Shown one piece after another: positions 1 through 8,453 of a stretch of 64,000 bases of DNA. The translations under genes were made by a program, and so were the position numbers. The stretch spans positions 22,840-86,839 of the forward strand of contig DASZBX010000014.1 of assembly GCA_035943635.1 (NCBI GenBank), read 5' to 3'. This DNA is from DASZBX01 sp035943635 (GTDB lineage Bacteria; Actinomycetota; Actinomycetes; Streptomycetales; Catenulisporaceae). Positions within the stretch are counted from its first letter, which is position 1. Each line of letters starts with the position of its first letter. The notes under the pieces were generated by a model that made no database searches, was not told the DNA's origin, and saw only the letters and a list, made by a program, of their open reading frames with translations.

Positions 1-925
1 GACCTGGACCTCGAACGGCACGCTCGACATAGACACCAGCTACCAGCTCCAGGTGCAGGTCCTGGGCAAGGACGGCAAGACCGTCACGGCCACCTCGTCG
101 TTCAGCACCCTCAAGCCCTCCTCCTCGCTCGGCGTGGACTCCATGTGGCCGGACGACGGCTCCACGGTCGGGGTCGGCCAGCCGATCCGGATCCGGTTCA
201 ACAACAGCGTCTCGCCGGAGTACCGGGCCGGCGTGGAGAAGGCCTGCGTGGTCACCACCACCCCGGCCGTCGCGGGCGCCTGGTACTGGGCCGACGACGA
301 CATGATGGACTGGCGGCCGAACGACTTCTGGGCGGTCAACACCAAGGTCTCGGTGGCGCTGAACCTGGAGGGCGTGCGGTCCGGGTCCAGCCGGTTCGGC
401 GTGAAGAACCACTCGCTGGCGTTCACCGTCCGGGACACCGACCTGCGGCTGGTCGTCGACGCCAAGGCCTTCCGGGCCACCTGCTACGCCGACGGCTCGG
501 ACATCCGCAGCTGGCCGATCGACACCGGCAAGCCGGGGGAGACCTTCGTCACCTGGCAGGGCACCTTCTCCGTGCTGGGCAAGGGCAACCCGGTGGAGAT
601 GAAGGGCAACTACGGCCCGGGCGACACCTACGACGACGAGGTGGCCTGGGCCACCCAGATCACCTACTCGGGCACCTACGTGCACGCCGCGCCCTGGGAC
701 GGCGGGATCGGGCACGCCAACGACGACTCGCACGGCTGCATCCACTGCCGCACCGGGGACGCCGAGTGGTTCTACGACCAGGCGCACGTCGGCGACGTGG
801 TCCAGGTGACCGGCACGAACAAGACGGTCGCGGTCACCAACGGGTTGTGCGACTGGACGCTGCCCTGGGCCCAGTGGCTGGCCGGCTCGGCCTACGGGGC
901 CACGATGAACGGCACGCCGGTCTGA
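1..925 (+). CDS. L,D-transpeptidase (YkuD family), 5' end outside window
   Basis: The reading frame is open from base 2 without a start, so the N-terminus (signal peptide, first Ig-like domain) lies outside the window. What is visible is the end of a beta-rich domain, a second Ig-like domain (MWPDDGSTVGVGQPIRIRF onward) and a C-terminal YkuD catalytic domain. The catalytic signature is HANDDSHGCIHC: the Cys is the nucleophile that forms 3-3 peptidoglycan cross-links outside the membrane, and the nearby His residues complete the site. The two Ig-like domains followed by YkuD match actinobacterial Ldt enzymes. The tail after the YkuD fold (WTLPWAQWLAGSAYG) is the usual Trp-rich C-terminal subdomain. 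The gene is convergent with trpD across a strong hairpin. Confidence 0.93.
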   Translation, partial: TWTSNGTLDIDTSYQLQVQVLGKDGKTVTATSSFSTLKPSSSLGVDSMWPDDGSTVGVGQPIRIRFNNSVSPEYRAGVEKACVVTTTPAVAGAWYWADDDMMDWRPNDFWAVNTKVSVALNLEGVRSGSSRFGVKNHSLAFTVRDTDLRLVVDAKAFRATCYADGSDIRSWPIDTGKPGETFVTWQGTFSVLGKGNPVEMKGNYGPGDTYDDEVAWATQITYSGTYVHAAPWDGGIGHANDDSHGCIHCRTGDAEWFYDQAHVGDVVQVTGTNKTVAVTNGLCDWTLPWAQWLAGSAYGATMNGTPV

Positions 926-968
926 CCCGGACCCGGGTTCCCGCCGGAAGAGACAGCAGACAGAGCGG

Positions 969-1012
969 AAAGCCCGCCGCGGCGGCCCCTCCAGGGCCGT
1001 GCGGCGGGCTTT
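969..1012. terminator. Bidirectional terminator hairpin
   Basis: A perfect 12-bp inverted repeat, AAAGCCCGCCGC at 969-980 and GCGGCGGGCTTT at 1001-1012, lies between the convergent L,D-transpeptidase and trpD. The A and T tracts at the stem ends would serve both directions. Confidence 0.85.
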
Positions 1013-1046
1013 GCCCGTAAGTCGGCATCCTTGCCGGCGGCGCCGG

Positions 1047-2111
1047 TCAGCGGGCCGTGGCGGCCACCCAGCGCTCCAGCACGTCCGCGGCCGCGCCGGA
1101 GTCGATCGCGGCCTCGGCCCGGGCGATCCCGGCGGCCAGCCGCTCGGCCAGCGGCGGCAGGGTGCCCGGGGCCAGCCCCAGCCCGTCCAGCGCGGCCAGG
1201 GCCGCCCCGGTCGACAGCAGCACCGCGTCCCGGACCGCGCCGGTCGCGCCGCCCAGCAGCTTGCGGGCCACCTCGGCGTTGAACGCCGCGTCCGCGCCGC
1301 GCAGCTCCTCGATCGGGGACAGCTTGATGCCCACCGAGCCCGGGTCGAACGTCTCCTCGACCACCGTCCCGCCGTGCGCGGTCCAGACCGTGGAGGTCCC
1401 GGTCACGGTCAGCTCGTCCAGCCCGTCGTCGCCCCGGAACACCAGCGCGGACACCCCGCGCCGGGCCAGCACGCCGGCCAGCACCGGGGCCATCCGGCGG
1501 TCGGCCACGCCCACCGCCTGGGCCTGCGGCCGGGCCGGGTTGGTCAGCGGGCCGAGCACGTTGAACGAGGTCGGCACGCCCAGTTCCTTGCGCGCGGTCG
1601 AGGTGTGCCGGAACGCCGGGTGGAACACCGTGGCGAAGCAGAAGGTGATCCCGGCCTCCATCGCCACCTCGGCCACCCGCTCGATCGACAGGTCCAGCCG
1701 CACCCCGAGCTGTTCGAGCACGTCGGCCGCACCGGAGGCGGAGGACGCGGCCCGGTTGCCGTGCTTGACCACCCGGGCGCCCGCGCCGGCCGCCACGATC
1801 GCCGACATGGTCGAGATGTTCACCGTCCGGGCCTGGTCGCCCCCGGTGCCCACCACGTCCAGGATCGGCCCGGGCACGTGGCACGGCCCGGCGTGGGCGA
1901 GCATCGCCGCGGCCAGGCCCTCGACCTCCGCCACGGTCTCGCCCTTGGCTCGCAGCGCCACCGCGAAGCCGGCGATCTGCACGTCCGTGGCCCCGCCCGA
2001 CATCACCTGGTTCATCGCCCAGGAGGTGGCCGCGGCGGACAGGGACTCGCCGCGGATCAGGCCCCCCAGGACGAAGGGCCAGGAGAACGACTCCTCCGTT
2101 GCCACCGTCAT
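1047..2111 (-). CDS. trpD: Anthranilate phosphoribosyltransferase
   Basis: This 354-residue enzyme transfers phosphoribosyl from PRPP to anthranilate, the second step of tryptophan synthesis. The motifs in order are the GTGGD loop (residues about 89-93), KHGNRAASSASGAADVLE (anthranilate and PRPP binding), LGPLTNPA, and the acidic GDDGLDE metal-binding segment. Length and order are normal for TrpD. The start ATG at 2111 has an AGGAGG-like site (gaaggaggg) about 8 bases upstream. The gene stands alone, next to the respiratory operon, as in Streptomyces; trpEG is about 40 kb away in this window. Its upstream region runs directly into repeat copy A1, whose end offers a TAGCCT -10-like hexamer reading into trpD. 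Confidence 0.97.
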   Translation of the reverse strand: MTVATEESFSWPFVLGGLIRGESLSAAATSWAMNQVMSGGATDVQIAGFAVALRAKGETVAEVEGLAAAMLAHAGPCHVPGPILDVVGTGGDQARTVNISTMSAIVAAGAGARVVKHGNRAASSASGAADVLEQLGVRLDLSIERVAEVAMEAGITFCFATVFHPAFRHTSTARKELGVPTSFNVLGPLTNPARPQAQAVGVADRRMAPVLAGVLARRGVSALVFRGDDGLDELTVTGTSTVWTAHGGTVVEETFDPGSVGIKLSPIEELRGADAAFNAEVARKLLGGATGAVRDAVLLSTGAALAALDGLGLAPGTLPPLAERLAAGIARAEAAIDSGAAADVLERWVAATAR

Positions 2112-2171
2112 CGTTCCAGGCCCTCCTTCCGCTTCGTCGAATACCGGATCCGCTCCGGCGCAGGGGTCAGG

Positions 2172-2390
2172 CTAGCCGAGTAATTCCGAACTCTGGCGCC
2201 CAGGGTGAGTTGCCGGGTGGCACATCGGGGTGTAGGTGGTGAGTGTGCACGGCGAAACGGCTCAGCGGCAAGTCTGGGCGTGCGCCGGGGCCGACCGCAT
2301 ACTCGTTTCGTCTGTGGTCGGCCCCGGCGTGCGGCCAGGCGCCGCCGATCAGGCGTTTCGCCGCGCCAGAGTTCGGAATTACTCGGCCAG
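2172..2390 (+). repeat. Structured MITE-like repeat, family A copy 1
   Basis: The element body is 2176-2386 (211 bp), bounded by CTAG on the left (2172-2175) and CCAG on the right (2387-2390). The outer 24 bases of the two ends are perfect inverted repeats (CCGAGTAATTCCGAACTC... at the left). The inner arms also pair: GGCGAAACG at about 2250 with CGTTTCGCC at about 2354, and GGGGCCGACCGCA with TGTGGTCGGCCCC around a short apical loop. The whole element therefore folds into one long imperfect hairpin. It is intergenic between trpD and the receiver-like gene and supplies the stop codon of the latter. Two homologous copies lie at 14760 and 33494. Confidence 0.85.
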
Positions 2391-2837
2391 CCGAGCGCGC
2401 AGCAGCGAGGCACTGAGTTCCGCCAGCCGGACCGGGTCGATCGGGTGCGGCACGATCGCGTCGGCCCGGGCCCAGGTGGCCAGCCAGCCGTCCTGCGCCC
2501 GGCCGGTGAGCACCAGCAGCGGCGGGCAGTGGAAGATCTCGTCCTTCAGCTGCCGGGCCACCCCGATCCCGCCGGCCGGGACCGCCTCGCCGTCCAGGAT
2601 GACCAGGTCGATCCGCGCGTTCGGGTCCTTCGCGCTCTTGTCCATGGCCGCGATCACGGCCGGCTCGGTGGCGCACTCGAACACCGACACCTCGGGCAGG
2701 TCGGCCGCCGGGCGCCGGCCCAGGGCCAGCCGGATCTGCTCCCGGACCCGGGCGTCGTCGCTGTAGACGAGCACCGTGACGCTGGTCGGCGGGGCCGACG
2801 CGGGCGCACCGGGTGCGGTGGACGTGCTTCCAACCAT
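2379..2837 (-). CDS. Response-regulator receiver-like protein
   Basis: This 152-residue protein resembles a CheY receiver fold: VTVLVYSDDARVREQIRLAL (beta1 with acidic pair), DLVILDGEAV (possible phospho-Asp strand), PPLLVLTGRAQD (beta4 with Thr) and a final helix LAELSASLLRARL. There is no output domain, so it could act by protein contact or be a degenerate receiver. I chose the ATG at 2837 because GAGGAG sits 6 bases upstream; the longer open frame upstream has no receiver content. A gene of this type occupies the same place between trpD and ctaE in streptomycetes, as I recall. Oddity: the last two residues (A-E) and the TAA stop come from inside repeat A1, so the original C-terminus may differ. 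Confidence 0.8.
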   Translation of the reverse strand: MVGSTSTAPGAPASAPPTSVTVLVYSDDARVREQIRLALGRRPAADLPEVSVFECATEPAVIAAMDKSAKDPNARIDLVILDGEAVPAGGIGVARQLKDEIFHCPPLLVLTGRAQDGWLATWARADAIVPHPIDPVRLAELSASLLRARLAE

Positions 2838-3263
2838 CAGATCTCCTCGACGTCGTGACCCGGCCCGGAAAGCCGGAGGCTGCGCGTCACCCAGGGTAGG
2901 CCGCTGATCGGCAAAGGGGTAGAGCCGCAACCGGCTAACAATCGGGTAACGAACCCGGACGGCGCCGGCGCCACTCCATCGGCCGAATCTCGGGTGTGTC
3001 AGCCCGTTGCCGCCCCAGCCCGGGCGATTCGCGGCACACGGGTGAAACAAACCATCCATTCGGGGTAATTCGGCTGCTTGCGCCCACCGTGAAAAGCGGT
3101 TCACACCCGGGCGCAAAACCCAGTGCCGCTCAGCCGAACCCCTTGCCCCGGCGTCCGAAACACCCTACTCACCCGTCTTGCCGCACTATATCCGACCGGC
3201 CGTCAGCCGCCGGGCGCCAATACGGGGACCCCCTTCGCATGGCCGGAACAGGGAGGGGCAATA
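2838..3263. other. Intergenic region upstream of ctaE
   Basis: These 426 bases separate the divergent receiver-like gene and ctaE and should hold both promoters. A small AT-richer patch (ACTATATCC, about 3186-3194) is the only stretch resembling a -10 region toward ctaE. I see no RNA gene, hairpin terminator or repeat here. Confidence 0.4.
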
Positions 3264-3920
3264 ATGGCCGCCGTGGCGACAGCAACTGCAACCCAAGCCG
3301 CACCCGTTCCCCGGGTGCCCAATCGGCCCAACCTGACCAGCGTCGGTACGATCGTCTGGCTGGCCTCCGAGCTGATGTTCTTCGCGGCCCTCTTCGCGAT
3401 CTACTTCACCCTGCGCTCGGTGGACGGGGACGCCTTCTTCAAGGCGAACGCGGTCCACCTCAACGTGCCCCTGTCGACGGTGAACACGATCATCCTGGTC
3501 TCCTCCTCGTTCCCGTGCCAGTTCGGCGTGTTCGCGGCCGAGCGGCACCAGGTCAAGCGCCGGGGCCCGCTGTGGAGGTTCTGGGGCAAGAACTGGGGCA
3601 TGCGGGAGTGGTACGCGCTGGCGTTCCTGCTCGGCGCGGTCTTCATCTCGCTCCAGGTCTACGAGTACTCCTCCCTGGTCCGCGACGGGCACCCGATCTC
3701 GGAGAACGCCTGGACCAGCGCCTTCTACCTCGCCACCGGCTTCCACGGTCTGCACGTGACCGGCGGGCTGCTCGCGTTCCTGGTGGTGCTGGCGCGGACC
3801 TACAAGGCCCGCCGGTTCACGCACGACCAGGAGATCGCAGCGGTCGTCGTGTCCTACTACTGGCACTTCGTCGACGTGGTATGGATCGGTCTGTTCTTCG
3901 TCATCTACGTGCTCAAGTAA
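3264..3920 (+). CDS. ctaE: Cytochrome c oxidase subunit III (aa3 type)
   Basis: This 218-residue integral membrane subunit of the terminal oxidase has about five membrane segments. They begin at LTSVGTIVWLASELMFFAALFAIYF, with the conserved membrane Glu of subunit III in SELMFF, and continue through TGFHGLHVTGGLLAFL and YYWHFVDVVWIGLFFVIY, the family C-terminal signature. The start ATG at 3264 follows GGGAGGGG by 6 bases; an upstream in-frame start at 3123 would add 47 residues that do not resemble the family. It leads the ctaE-qcrC-qcrA-qcrB unit, whose gaps are 35, 3 and 2 bases. This reflects the bc1-aa3 supercomplex of actinobacteria. Confidence 0.96.
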   Translation: MAAVATATATQAAPVPRVPNRPNLTSVGTIVWLASELMFFAALFAIYFTLRSVDGDAFFKANAVHLNVPLSTVNTIILVSSSFPCQFGVFAAERHQVKRRGPLWRFWGKNWGMREWYALAFLLGAVFISLQVYEYSSLVRDGHPISENAWTSAFYLATGFHGLHVTGGLLAFLVVLARTYKARRFTHDQEIAAVVVSYYWHFVDVVWIGLFFVIYVLK

Positions 3921-3955
3921 TTGGGACGCCGAGCCTCAAAGGGACCTGAAAAGTC

Positions 3956-4816
3956 GTGAAAAAGATCTCCACACGGCGACGCCACCCATTGGCGGCGTTC
4001 GTCGTTCTCACCCTCGCACTCGCCTTCGCCGGCGCGCTGTACTCCGCGCTGATCTCCCCGTCCGCCAACGCCGACGCGGGCGGCGCCTCGCTGGCCCAGC
4101 AGGTCCAGCAGGGCAAGCTGCTCTACATCAACAGCTGCTCGGCCTGCCACGGGATGAACGTGGAGGGCAGCAGCAACGGCCCGTCGCTGATCGGCGTCGG
4201 CTCGGCCTCGGTGGACTTCCAGATGAGCACCGGCCGGATGCCCGCGCAGCAGCCCGGCGCGCAGATCCAGGCCAAGCCCGGCAACGCGCTGGACCAGTAC
4301 AGCCAGCAGCAGATCGACGACATCGCGGCCTACGTCCAGTCGCTCGGCGGCGGCCCGGCGATCCCGGCGTCCAGCCAGTACGCGACCGAGTCCAACATGG
4401 TCGCGCTCGGCGGGGTGCTGTTCCGCACCAACTGCACGCAGTGCCACAACTTCGCCGGTGAAGGCGGCGCGCTGACCAACGGCGCCTACGCCCCGGCCCT
4501 GGTGCAGACCGCGCCGGTCAACATCTACGAGGCCATGCTCACCGGCCCGCAGAACATGCCGGTCTTCAACGACAGCGTGCTCTCCCCGGCCGACAAGCAG
4601 GCGATCGTCTCCTACATCGTCGCCGACCGCAACGAGCCGAACCCCGGCGGCGCGGGCCTGGGCCGCCTCGGCCCGACCTCCGAGGGACTGTTCCTGTGGA
4701 CCGCGGTGCTCGCGATCCTGCTCCTGCTGGCGGTCTGGATCGCGGCGCACACCACCAAGGCCTCCGCCGAGCGGGTCGCCCAGGCGGCCGCCGCGAAGTC
4801 GAAGTCGGAGAAGTAA
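3956..4816 (+). CDS. qcrC: Dihaem cytochrome c subunit of the bc1 complex
   Basis: This 286-residue protein has an N-terminal membrane anchor (about residues 10-32), two class I cytochrome c domains with haem motifs CSACH (about residue 60) and CTQCH (about 162), and a C-terminal anchor (LFLWTAVLAILLLLAVWIAA). In actinobacteria this fused dihaem c1 replaces soluble cytochrome c and passes electrons from the bc1 complex directly to aa3 oxidase. The axial Met candidates are in MSTGRMP and NMPVF. The start is GTG at 3956, 35 bases after ctaE. Confidence 0.96.
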   Translation: MKKISTRRRHPLAAFVVLTLALAFAGALYSALISPSANADAGGASLAQQVQQGKLLYINSCSACHGMNVEGSSNGPSLIGVGSASVDFQMSTGRMPAQQPGAQIQAKPGNALDQYSQQQIDDIAAYVQSLGGGPAIPASSQYATESNMVALGGVLFRTNCTQCHNFAGEGGALTNGAYAPALVQTAPVNIYEAMLTGPQNMPVFNDSVLSPADKQAIVSYIVADRNEPNPGGAGLGRLGPTSEGLFLWTAVLAILLLLAVWIAAHTTKASAERVAQAAAAKSKSEK

Positions 4817-4819
4817 CCC

Positions 4820-5905
4820 ATGGACGAAGAGATGACCCACTCAGACGAACTGGCCCACTCCGGCCACGACGGCGGCCACGGCCACGGCAGCGCGCTGGAA
4901 CTGCGCGAGGACCCCTTCGGCGACCCCGGCCTGCCCGAGCACCGCCCGCGGCTGACCGACATCGACGAGCGGGCGGCCCGGCGCTCCGAGCGCCAGGTCT
5001 CGCTATTGTTCGTGGTCTCCGCGCTCGCCGCGATCGGGTTCTGCGTGGCCTACACGCAGATCCCGAACAACAAGATCGTGGACTTCTTCCCGCTCGGCCA
5101 GGTCGGCGCGTCCAACCTGGTCCTCGGCCTGCTGCTGGGCACCTCGCTGTTCGCGATGGGCTCCGGCGCGGTCTACTGGGCCCGGACCCTGATGACGGAC
5201 GTGGAGTTCCCGCAGGAGCGCCACCACCTGGAGTCCGACCCGGCGGACAAGGCCGAGGCGATCGCCGAGTTCCAGCTCGGGGTGGCCGAGTCCGGGTTCA
5301 CCACCCGGCCGCTGATCCGGCGCACCCTGCTCGGCGCGATGGCGGTGCTGCCGCTGCCGGCCCTGTGGATCCTGCGCGACCTCGGTCCGCTGCCGGGCAC
5401 CTCGCTGCGCCAGACGGCCTGGAAGGCCGGCGAGCTGATCATCAACGACAACACGGTCTCCCTGGACGGCACCACCGGCCAGGGCGTCAAGCCCGAGGAC
5501 ATCCTGATCGGCTCCCTGGTCAGCGCCCGGCCCGCCGCCGCGCTGACCGCGGGCGACGACTTCAACGACATGATGATCAAGTCGTCCATCCTGCTGGTCC
5601 GGATGGACCCGGCGGACATCAACTCGCAGCAGGAGCGGGACTGGGGGGTCGACGGCATCGTCGCCTTCTCCAAGATCTGCACCCACGTCGGCTGCCCGGT
5701 GCAGCTGTACGAGCAGCAGACCCACCACATGCTGTGCCCGTGCCACCAGTCCACGTTCGACTTGTCCGACGACGGCAAGGTCATCTTCGGCCCGGCGGCC
5801 CGCTCGCTGCCGCAGCTGCCTATCACGGTCAACTCCGACGGCTACCTGGTCGCGGTGAGCGACTTCGACGCGCCGGTCGGCCCGAGCTTCTGGGAGCGTG
5901 GCTAG
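4820..5905 (+). CDS. qcrA: Rieske iron-sulfur subunit of the bc1 complex
   Basis: This 361-residue protein has an acidic, His-rich cytoplasmic N-terminus, three membrane segments (about 62-82, 100-125 and 170-190) and a C-terminal Rieske domain. The [2Fe-2S] ligands are in CTHVGC and CPCHQS. Three membrane spans instead of one is typical of actinobacterial QcrA. The ATG at 4820 begins 3 bases after the qcrC stop; an ATG four codons later (MTHSDE) is an alternative. It transfers electrons from menaquinol to cytochrome cc. Confidence 0.96.
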   Translation: MDEEMTHSDELAHSGHDGGHGHGSALELREDPFGDPGLPEHRPRLTDIDERAARRSERQVSLLFVVSALAAIGFCVAYTQIPNNKIVDFFPLGQVGASNLVLGLLLGTSLFAMGSGAVYWARTLMTDVEFPQERHHLESDPADKAEAIAEFQLGVAESGFTTRPLIRRTLLGAMAVLPLPALWILRDLGPLPGTSLRQTAWKAGELIINDNTVSLDGTTGQGVKPEDILIGSLVSARPAAALTAGDDFNDMMIKSSILLVRMDPADINSQQERDWGVDGIVAFSKICTHVGCPVQLYEQQTHHMLCPCHQSTFDLSDDGKVIFGPAARSLPQLPITVNSDGYLVAVSDFDAPVGPSFWERG

Positions 5906-5907
5906 CA

Positions 5908-7542
5908 ATGGCGACGGACAATCCGTCGGTGACCCCGTACACCGGGACCCCGACCACGATCGGCGGCAAGGCCGCCGACTACCTGGACCAGCGCCTGGGC
6001 ATCGCCGGGGTGGCCAAGAAGAACCTGCGCAAGATCTTCCCGGACCACTGGTCCTTCATGCTCGGCGAGATCGCGCTGTACAGCTTCATCATCCTGCTGC
6101 TGTCGGGTATCTTCCTGACCTTCTTCTTCACCCCGTCGATGAACGAGGTGACGTACAACGGCTCGTACACGCCGCTGGACGGCATCAAGATGTCCGAGGC
6201 CTACGCCTCGACCCTGAACATCTCGTTCGACGTGCGCGGCGGCCTGCTGATGCGCCAGATCCACCACTGGGCCGCCCTGGTCTTCGTGATGGCGATCACC
6301 GTGCACATGCTGCGCATCTTCTTCACCGGCGCGTTCCGCAAGCCGCGTGAGCTGAACTGGCTGATCGGTTTCACCCTGTTCGTGATGGCGCTGCTCGAAG
6401 GCTTCTGCGGCTACTCGCTCCCGGACGACCTGCTGTCGGGCACCGGTCTGCGGATCGCCGACGGCGTGGTGCTCTCGATCCCGATCGTCGGCACGTACGT
6501 GTCCTTCTTCCTGTTCGGCGGCCAGTTCCCCGGCGACGTGGTGATCCAGCGGCTGTTCACGATCCACATCCTGCTGGTCCCCGGCCTGATCCTGGGCCTG
6601 ATCACCGCGCACCTGATCCTGGTCTTCTACCAGAAGCACACGCAGTGGTCCGGTCCGGGACGCAACGAGCAGAACGTGGTCGGCCTGCCCCTGATGCCGG
6701 TCTACATGGCGAAGGCGGGCGGCTTCTTCTTCCTGGTCTTCGGCGTGATCGCCTTCATCGGCGGCCTGGTGACGATCAACCCGGTCTGGCTGTACGGGCC
6801 GTACGTGCCCAACCAGCTGACCGCCGGCTCCCAGCCCGACTGGTACATCGGGTTCCTGGAGGGCGGGCTGCGCATGATGCCCAACCTCGAATGGAACTTC
6901 TGGGGCCATACGCTCTCGCTCAACGTGCTCGTTCCATCGCTGATCATTCCAGGGGTCTTGTTCACCGGCCTGGCGGTGTATCCATTCCTCGAGGCCTGGA
7001 TCACCGGGGACAAACGCGAGCACCACCTGCTGGACCGGCCGCGCAACATGCCGACCCGGACCGCGATCGGCGTGGCGGGCTGCACGTTCTACGGCATCCT
7101 GTGGTTCAACGGCTCGAACGACATCATCGCGACGCACTTCCATCTGTCGCTGGAGTCGATCACCTGGGCCTGCCGGATCCTGATCTTCCTCGGCCCGGCG
7201 TTCGCGTTCTGGGCGACCAGGCGGATCTGTTTCGGACTCCAGCGCGCGGACCGGGACAAGGTGCTGCACGGCCGGGAGTCGGGCACCATCGTGCGGTCCG
7301 CGGAGGGCGAGTTCTCCGAGATCCACACCCCGCTGACGGACGGCGACCGGTACAAGCTGACCTCGCACGAGGTGCACCGCCCGCTGACCCTGACCGAGAC
7401 CGCGGACTCGAACGGAGTGCCCGCCCCGCGGGTGCGCCGGGCCAAGCTGCGGGCCAAGGCCACCCAGTGGTACTTCGGCGAGCGGATCGAGAAGCCGAGC
7501 GTCGAGGAGTACCACGACGCGATCACCGGCGGCCACCACTAG
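5908..7542 (+). CDS. qcrB: Cytochrome b subunit of the bc1 complex
   Basis: This 544-residue polytopic subunit carries the two b haems and the quinol sites. Visible landmarks are QIHHWAALVFVMAITVHMLR (two paired haem His in helix B), the second His pair in RLFTIHILLVPGLILGLITAHL, and PDWYIGFLEGGLR, the actinobacterial version of the PEWY Qo-site motif. A long hydrophilic C-terminal tail of about 120 residues is typical of actinobacteria. The ATG at 5908 lies 2 bases after the qcrA stop, so translation is coupled. A longer open frame from 4696 merely runs antisense-free through qcrA in another frame and is not the start. Confidence 0.96.
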   Translation: MATDNPSVTPYTGTPTTIGGKAADYLDQRLGIAGVAKKNLRKIFPDHWSFMLGEIALYSFIILLLSGIFLTFFFTPSMNEVTYNGSYTPLDGIKMSEAYASTLNISFDVRGGLLMRQIHHWAALVFVMAITVHMLRIFFTGAFRKPRELNWLIGFTLFVMALLEGFCGYSLPDDLLSGTGLRIADGVVLSIPIVGTYVSFFLFGGQFPGDVVIQRLFTIHILLVPGLILGLITAHLILVFYQKHTQWSGPGRNEQNVVGLPLMPVYMAKAGGFFFLVFGVIAFIGGLVTINPVWLYGPYVPNQLTAGSQPDWYIGFLEGGLRMMPNLEWNFWGHTLSLNVLVPSLIIPGVLFTGLAVYPFLEAWITGDKREHHLLDRPRNMPTRTAIGVAGCTFYGILWFNGSNDIIATHFHLSLESITWACRILIFLGPAFAFWATRRICFGLQRADRDKVLHGRESGTIVRSAEGEFSEIHTPLTDGDRYKLTSHEVHRPLTLTETADSNGVPAPRVRRAKLRAKATQWYFGERIEKPSVEEYHDAITGGHH

Positions 7543-7598
7543 GCCGCAGGGCGTTCGCCCGGTAAGACCGGTTTGCCAGTCGCCACACGACTGAAGGG

Positions 7599-7627
7599 CC
7601 GCCGCTCCCCCGCGAGGGGAGCGGCGG
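7599..7627. terminator. Terminator hairpin between qcrB and AsnC-like gene
   Basis: A perfect 12-bp stem, CCGCCGCTCCCC (7599-7610) and GGGGAGCGGCGG (7616-7627), with a 5-base loop and a following TTCTGT. It separates two convergent genes and ends the ctaE-qcrCAB transcript. Confidence 0.85.
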
Positions 7628-7665
7628 TTCTGTCGTTCGGGGGATTTTGTGCGTCCGGCGCGGGG

Positions 7666-7944
7666 TCAGTCCAGGCCCAGCGCGAACGCGGCGTCGAGGT
7701 CGCTGGAGGAGTACGCGCGGAAGGCGATGTGCGTCTCGCTGTGCAGCACGCCCGACACCTTGTTCAGCCGCCCGGGGATCAGCTCGGCCAGTTCCTCGTG
7801 CTCGGGGACCTTCACGATCGCGATCAGATCCCACTCGCCGGTCACCGAGAAGACTTCGACCACCCCGTCGAGCGCGGCGATGGCCTCGCCCGCCTCGGGG
7901 ATGCGGTCCACCTCGGCCTTGATCATGACAATCGCGGTAATCAT
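7666..7944 (-). CDS. Stand-alone Lrp/AsnC ligand-binding (RAM) domain protein
   Basis: This 92-residue protein consists only of the C-terminal effector domain of Lrp/AsnC regulators: MITAIVMIKAEVDRIPEAG, GVVEVFSVTGEWDLIAIVKV (the glycine turn used for ligand binding) and a last helix with LHSETHIAFRAYS. There is no helix-turn-helix, so it probably forms rings that sense an amino acid or modulates a partner regulator. Stand-alone RAM proteins of this length are common in actinobacteria. The ATG at 7944 is the only good start. Confidence 0.9.
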   Translation of the reverse strand: MITAIVMIKAEVDRIPEAGEAIAALDGVVEVFSVTGEWDLIAIVKVPEHEELAELIPGRLNKVSGVLHSETHIAFRAYSSSDLDAAFALGLD

Positions 7945-7956
7945 GCCGCCACGGTA

Positions 7957-8277
7957 TCAATCCGCCGGAGGTTGCGGGTAGCGGTACGGCAAGGGATTGC
8001 CGCCGCCGACGAGGGACGGCGCCGGTGCGGTCCCGGCCGGGTGTAGCCGTCCGGCACGGTCGAGCGCGGCTGTGAGCACGGACACGATCGGGTTTTTCGG
8101 CGGCCGGGCGGGGAAAGTGCACACTACCCGACCCGGGGCCGCGCGGGCCCGGACCGGGGCGCCCGGCCCGGCGGCGGTCGGCCGCAGAGCGAATATGGCG
8201 ATGTTCAATACGATAAGTGCGTACGTGACATAAGCTGTGCGCCTTAAAGGGTTCTTGTCATAGACCGGGATGACCAT
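7957..8277 (-). pseudogene. Rhomboid-like membrane protease, N-terminal remnant
   Basis: The first 30 residues, beginning MVIPVYDKNPLRRTAYVTYA and continuing into one membrane helix (LIVLNIAIFAL), look like the start of actinobacterial rhomboid intramembrane proteases. The frame then passes into Pro/Arg/Ala-rich sequence and stops at 106 residues. The family is usually 250-300 residues, with GxSG Ser and a His in later helices; none of that is present on this strand nearby. I read it as a gene that has lost its catalytic part. A genuine short membrane protein is possible but less likely. Confidence 0.5.
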
Positions 8278-8453
8278 GGGTCAGATCGGCCCGGCGGTCC
8301 CGCGTCGCCGCACCGGCGGCGCGCCGTGGGGCGCCGGAAATGGGCGGCGCCAAACCGGAATGGACCGTCTAATCTTGGAGTCGGACGAAAATGCCGGAAA
8401 GTGCGGCATACCGAGCTGTCCCGTGTGGTGCTGGGCGAAACGAGGAGTGGGAA

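Noticed and set aside
2205..2858. Open frames across the family A repeats (also at 14829 and 33487)
   Set aside because: They run through a palindromic element and antisense genes, share no protein homology pattern and have no consistent start.
4696..7542. 948-residue open frame spanning qcrA and qcrB
   Set aside because: Only its last 544 codons match cytochrome b; the first part is qcrA read in another frame. GC-rich DNA keeps such frames open by chance.
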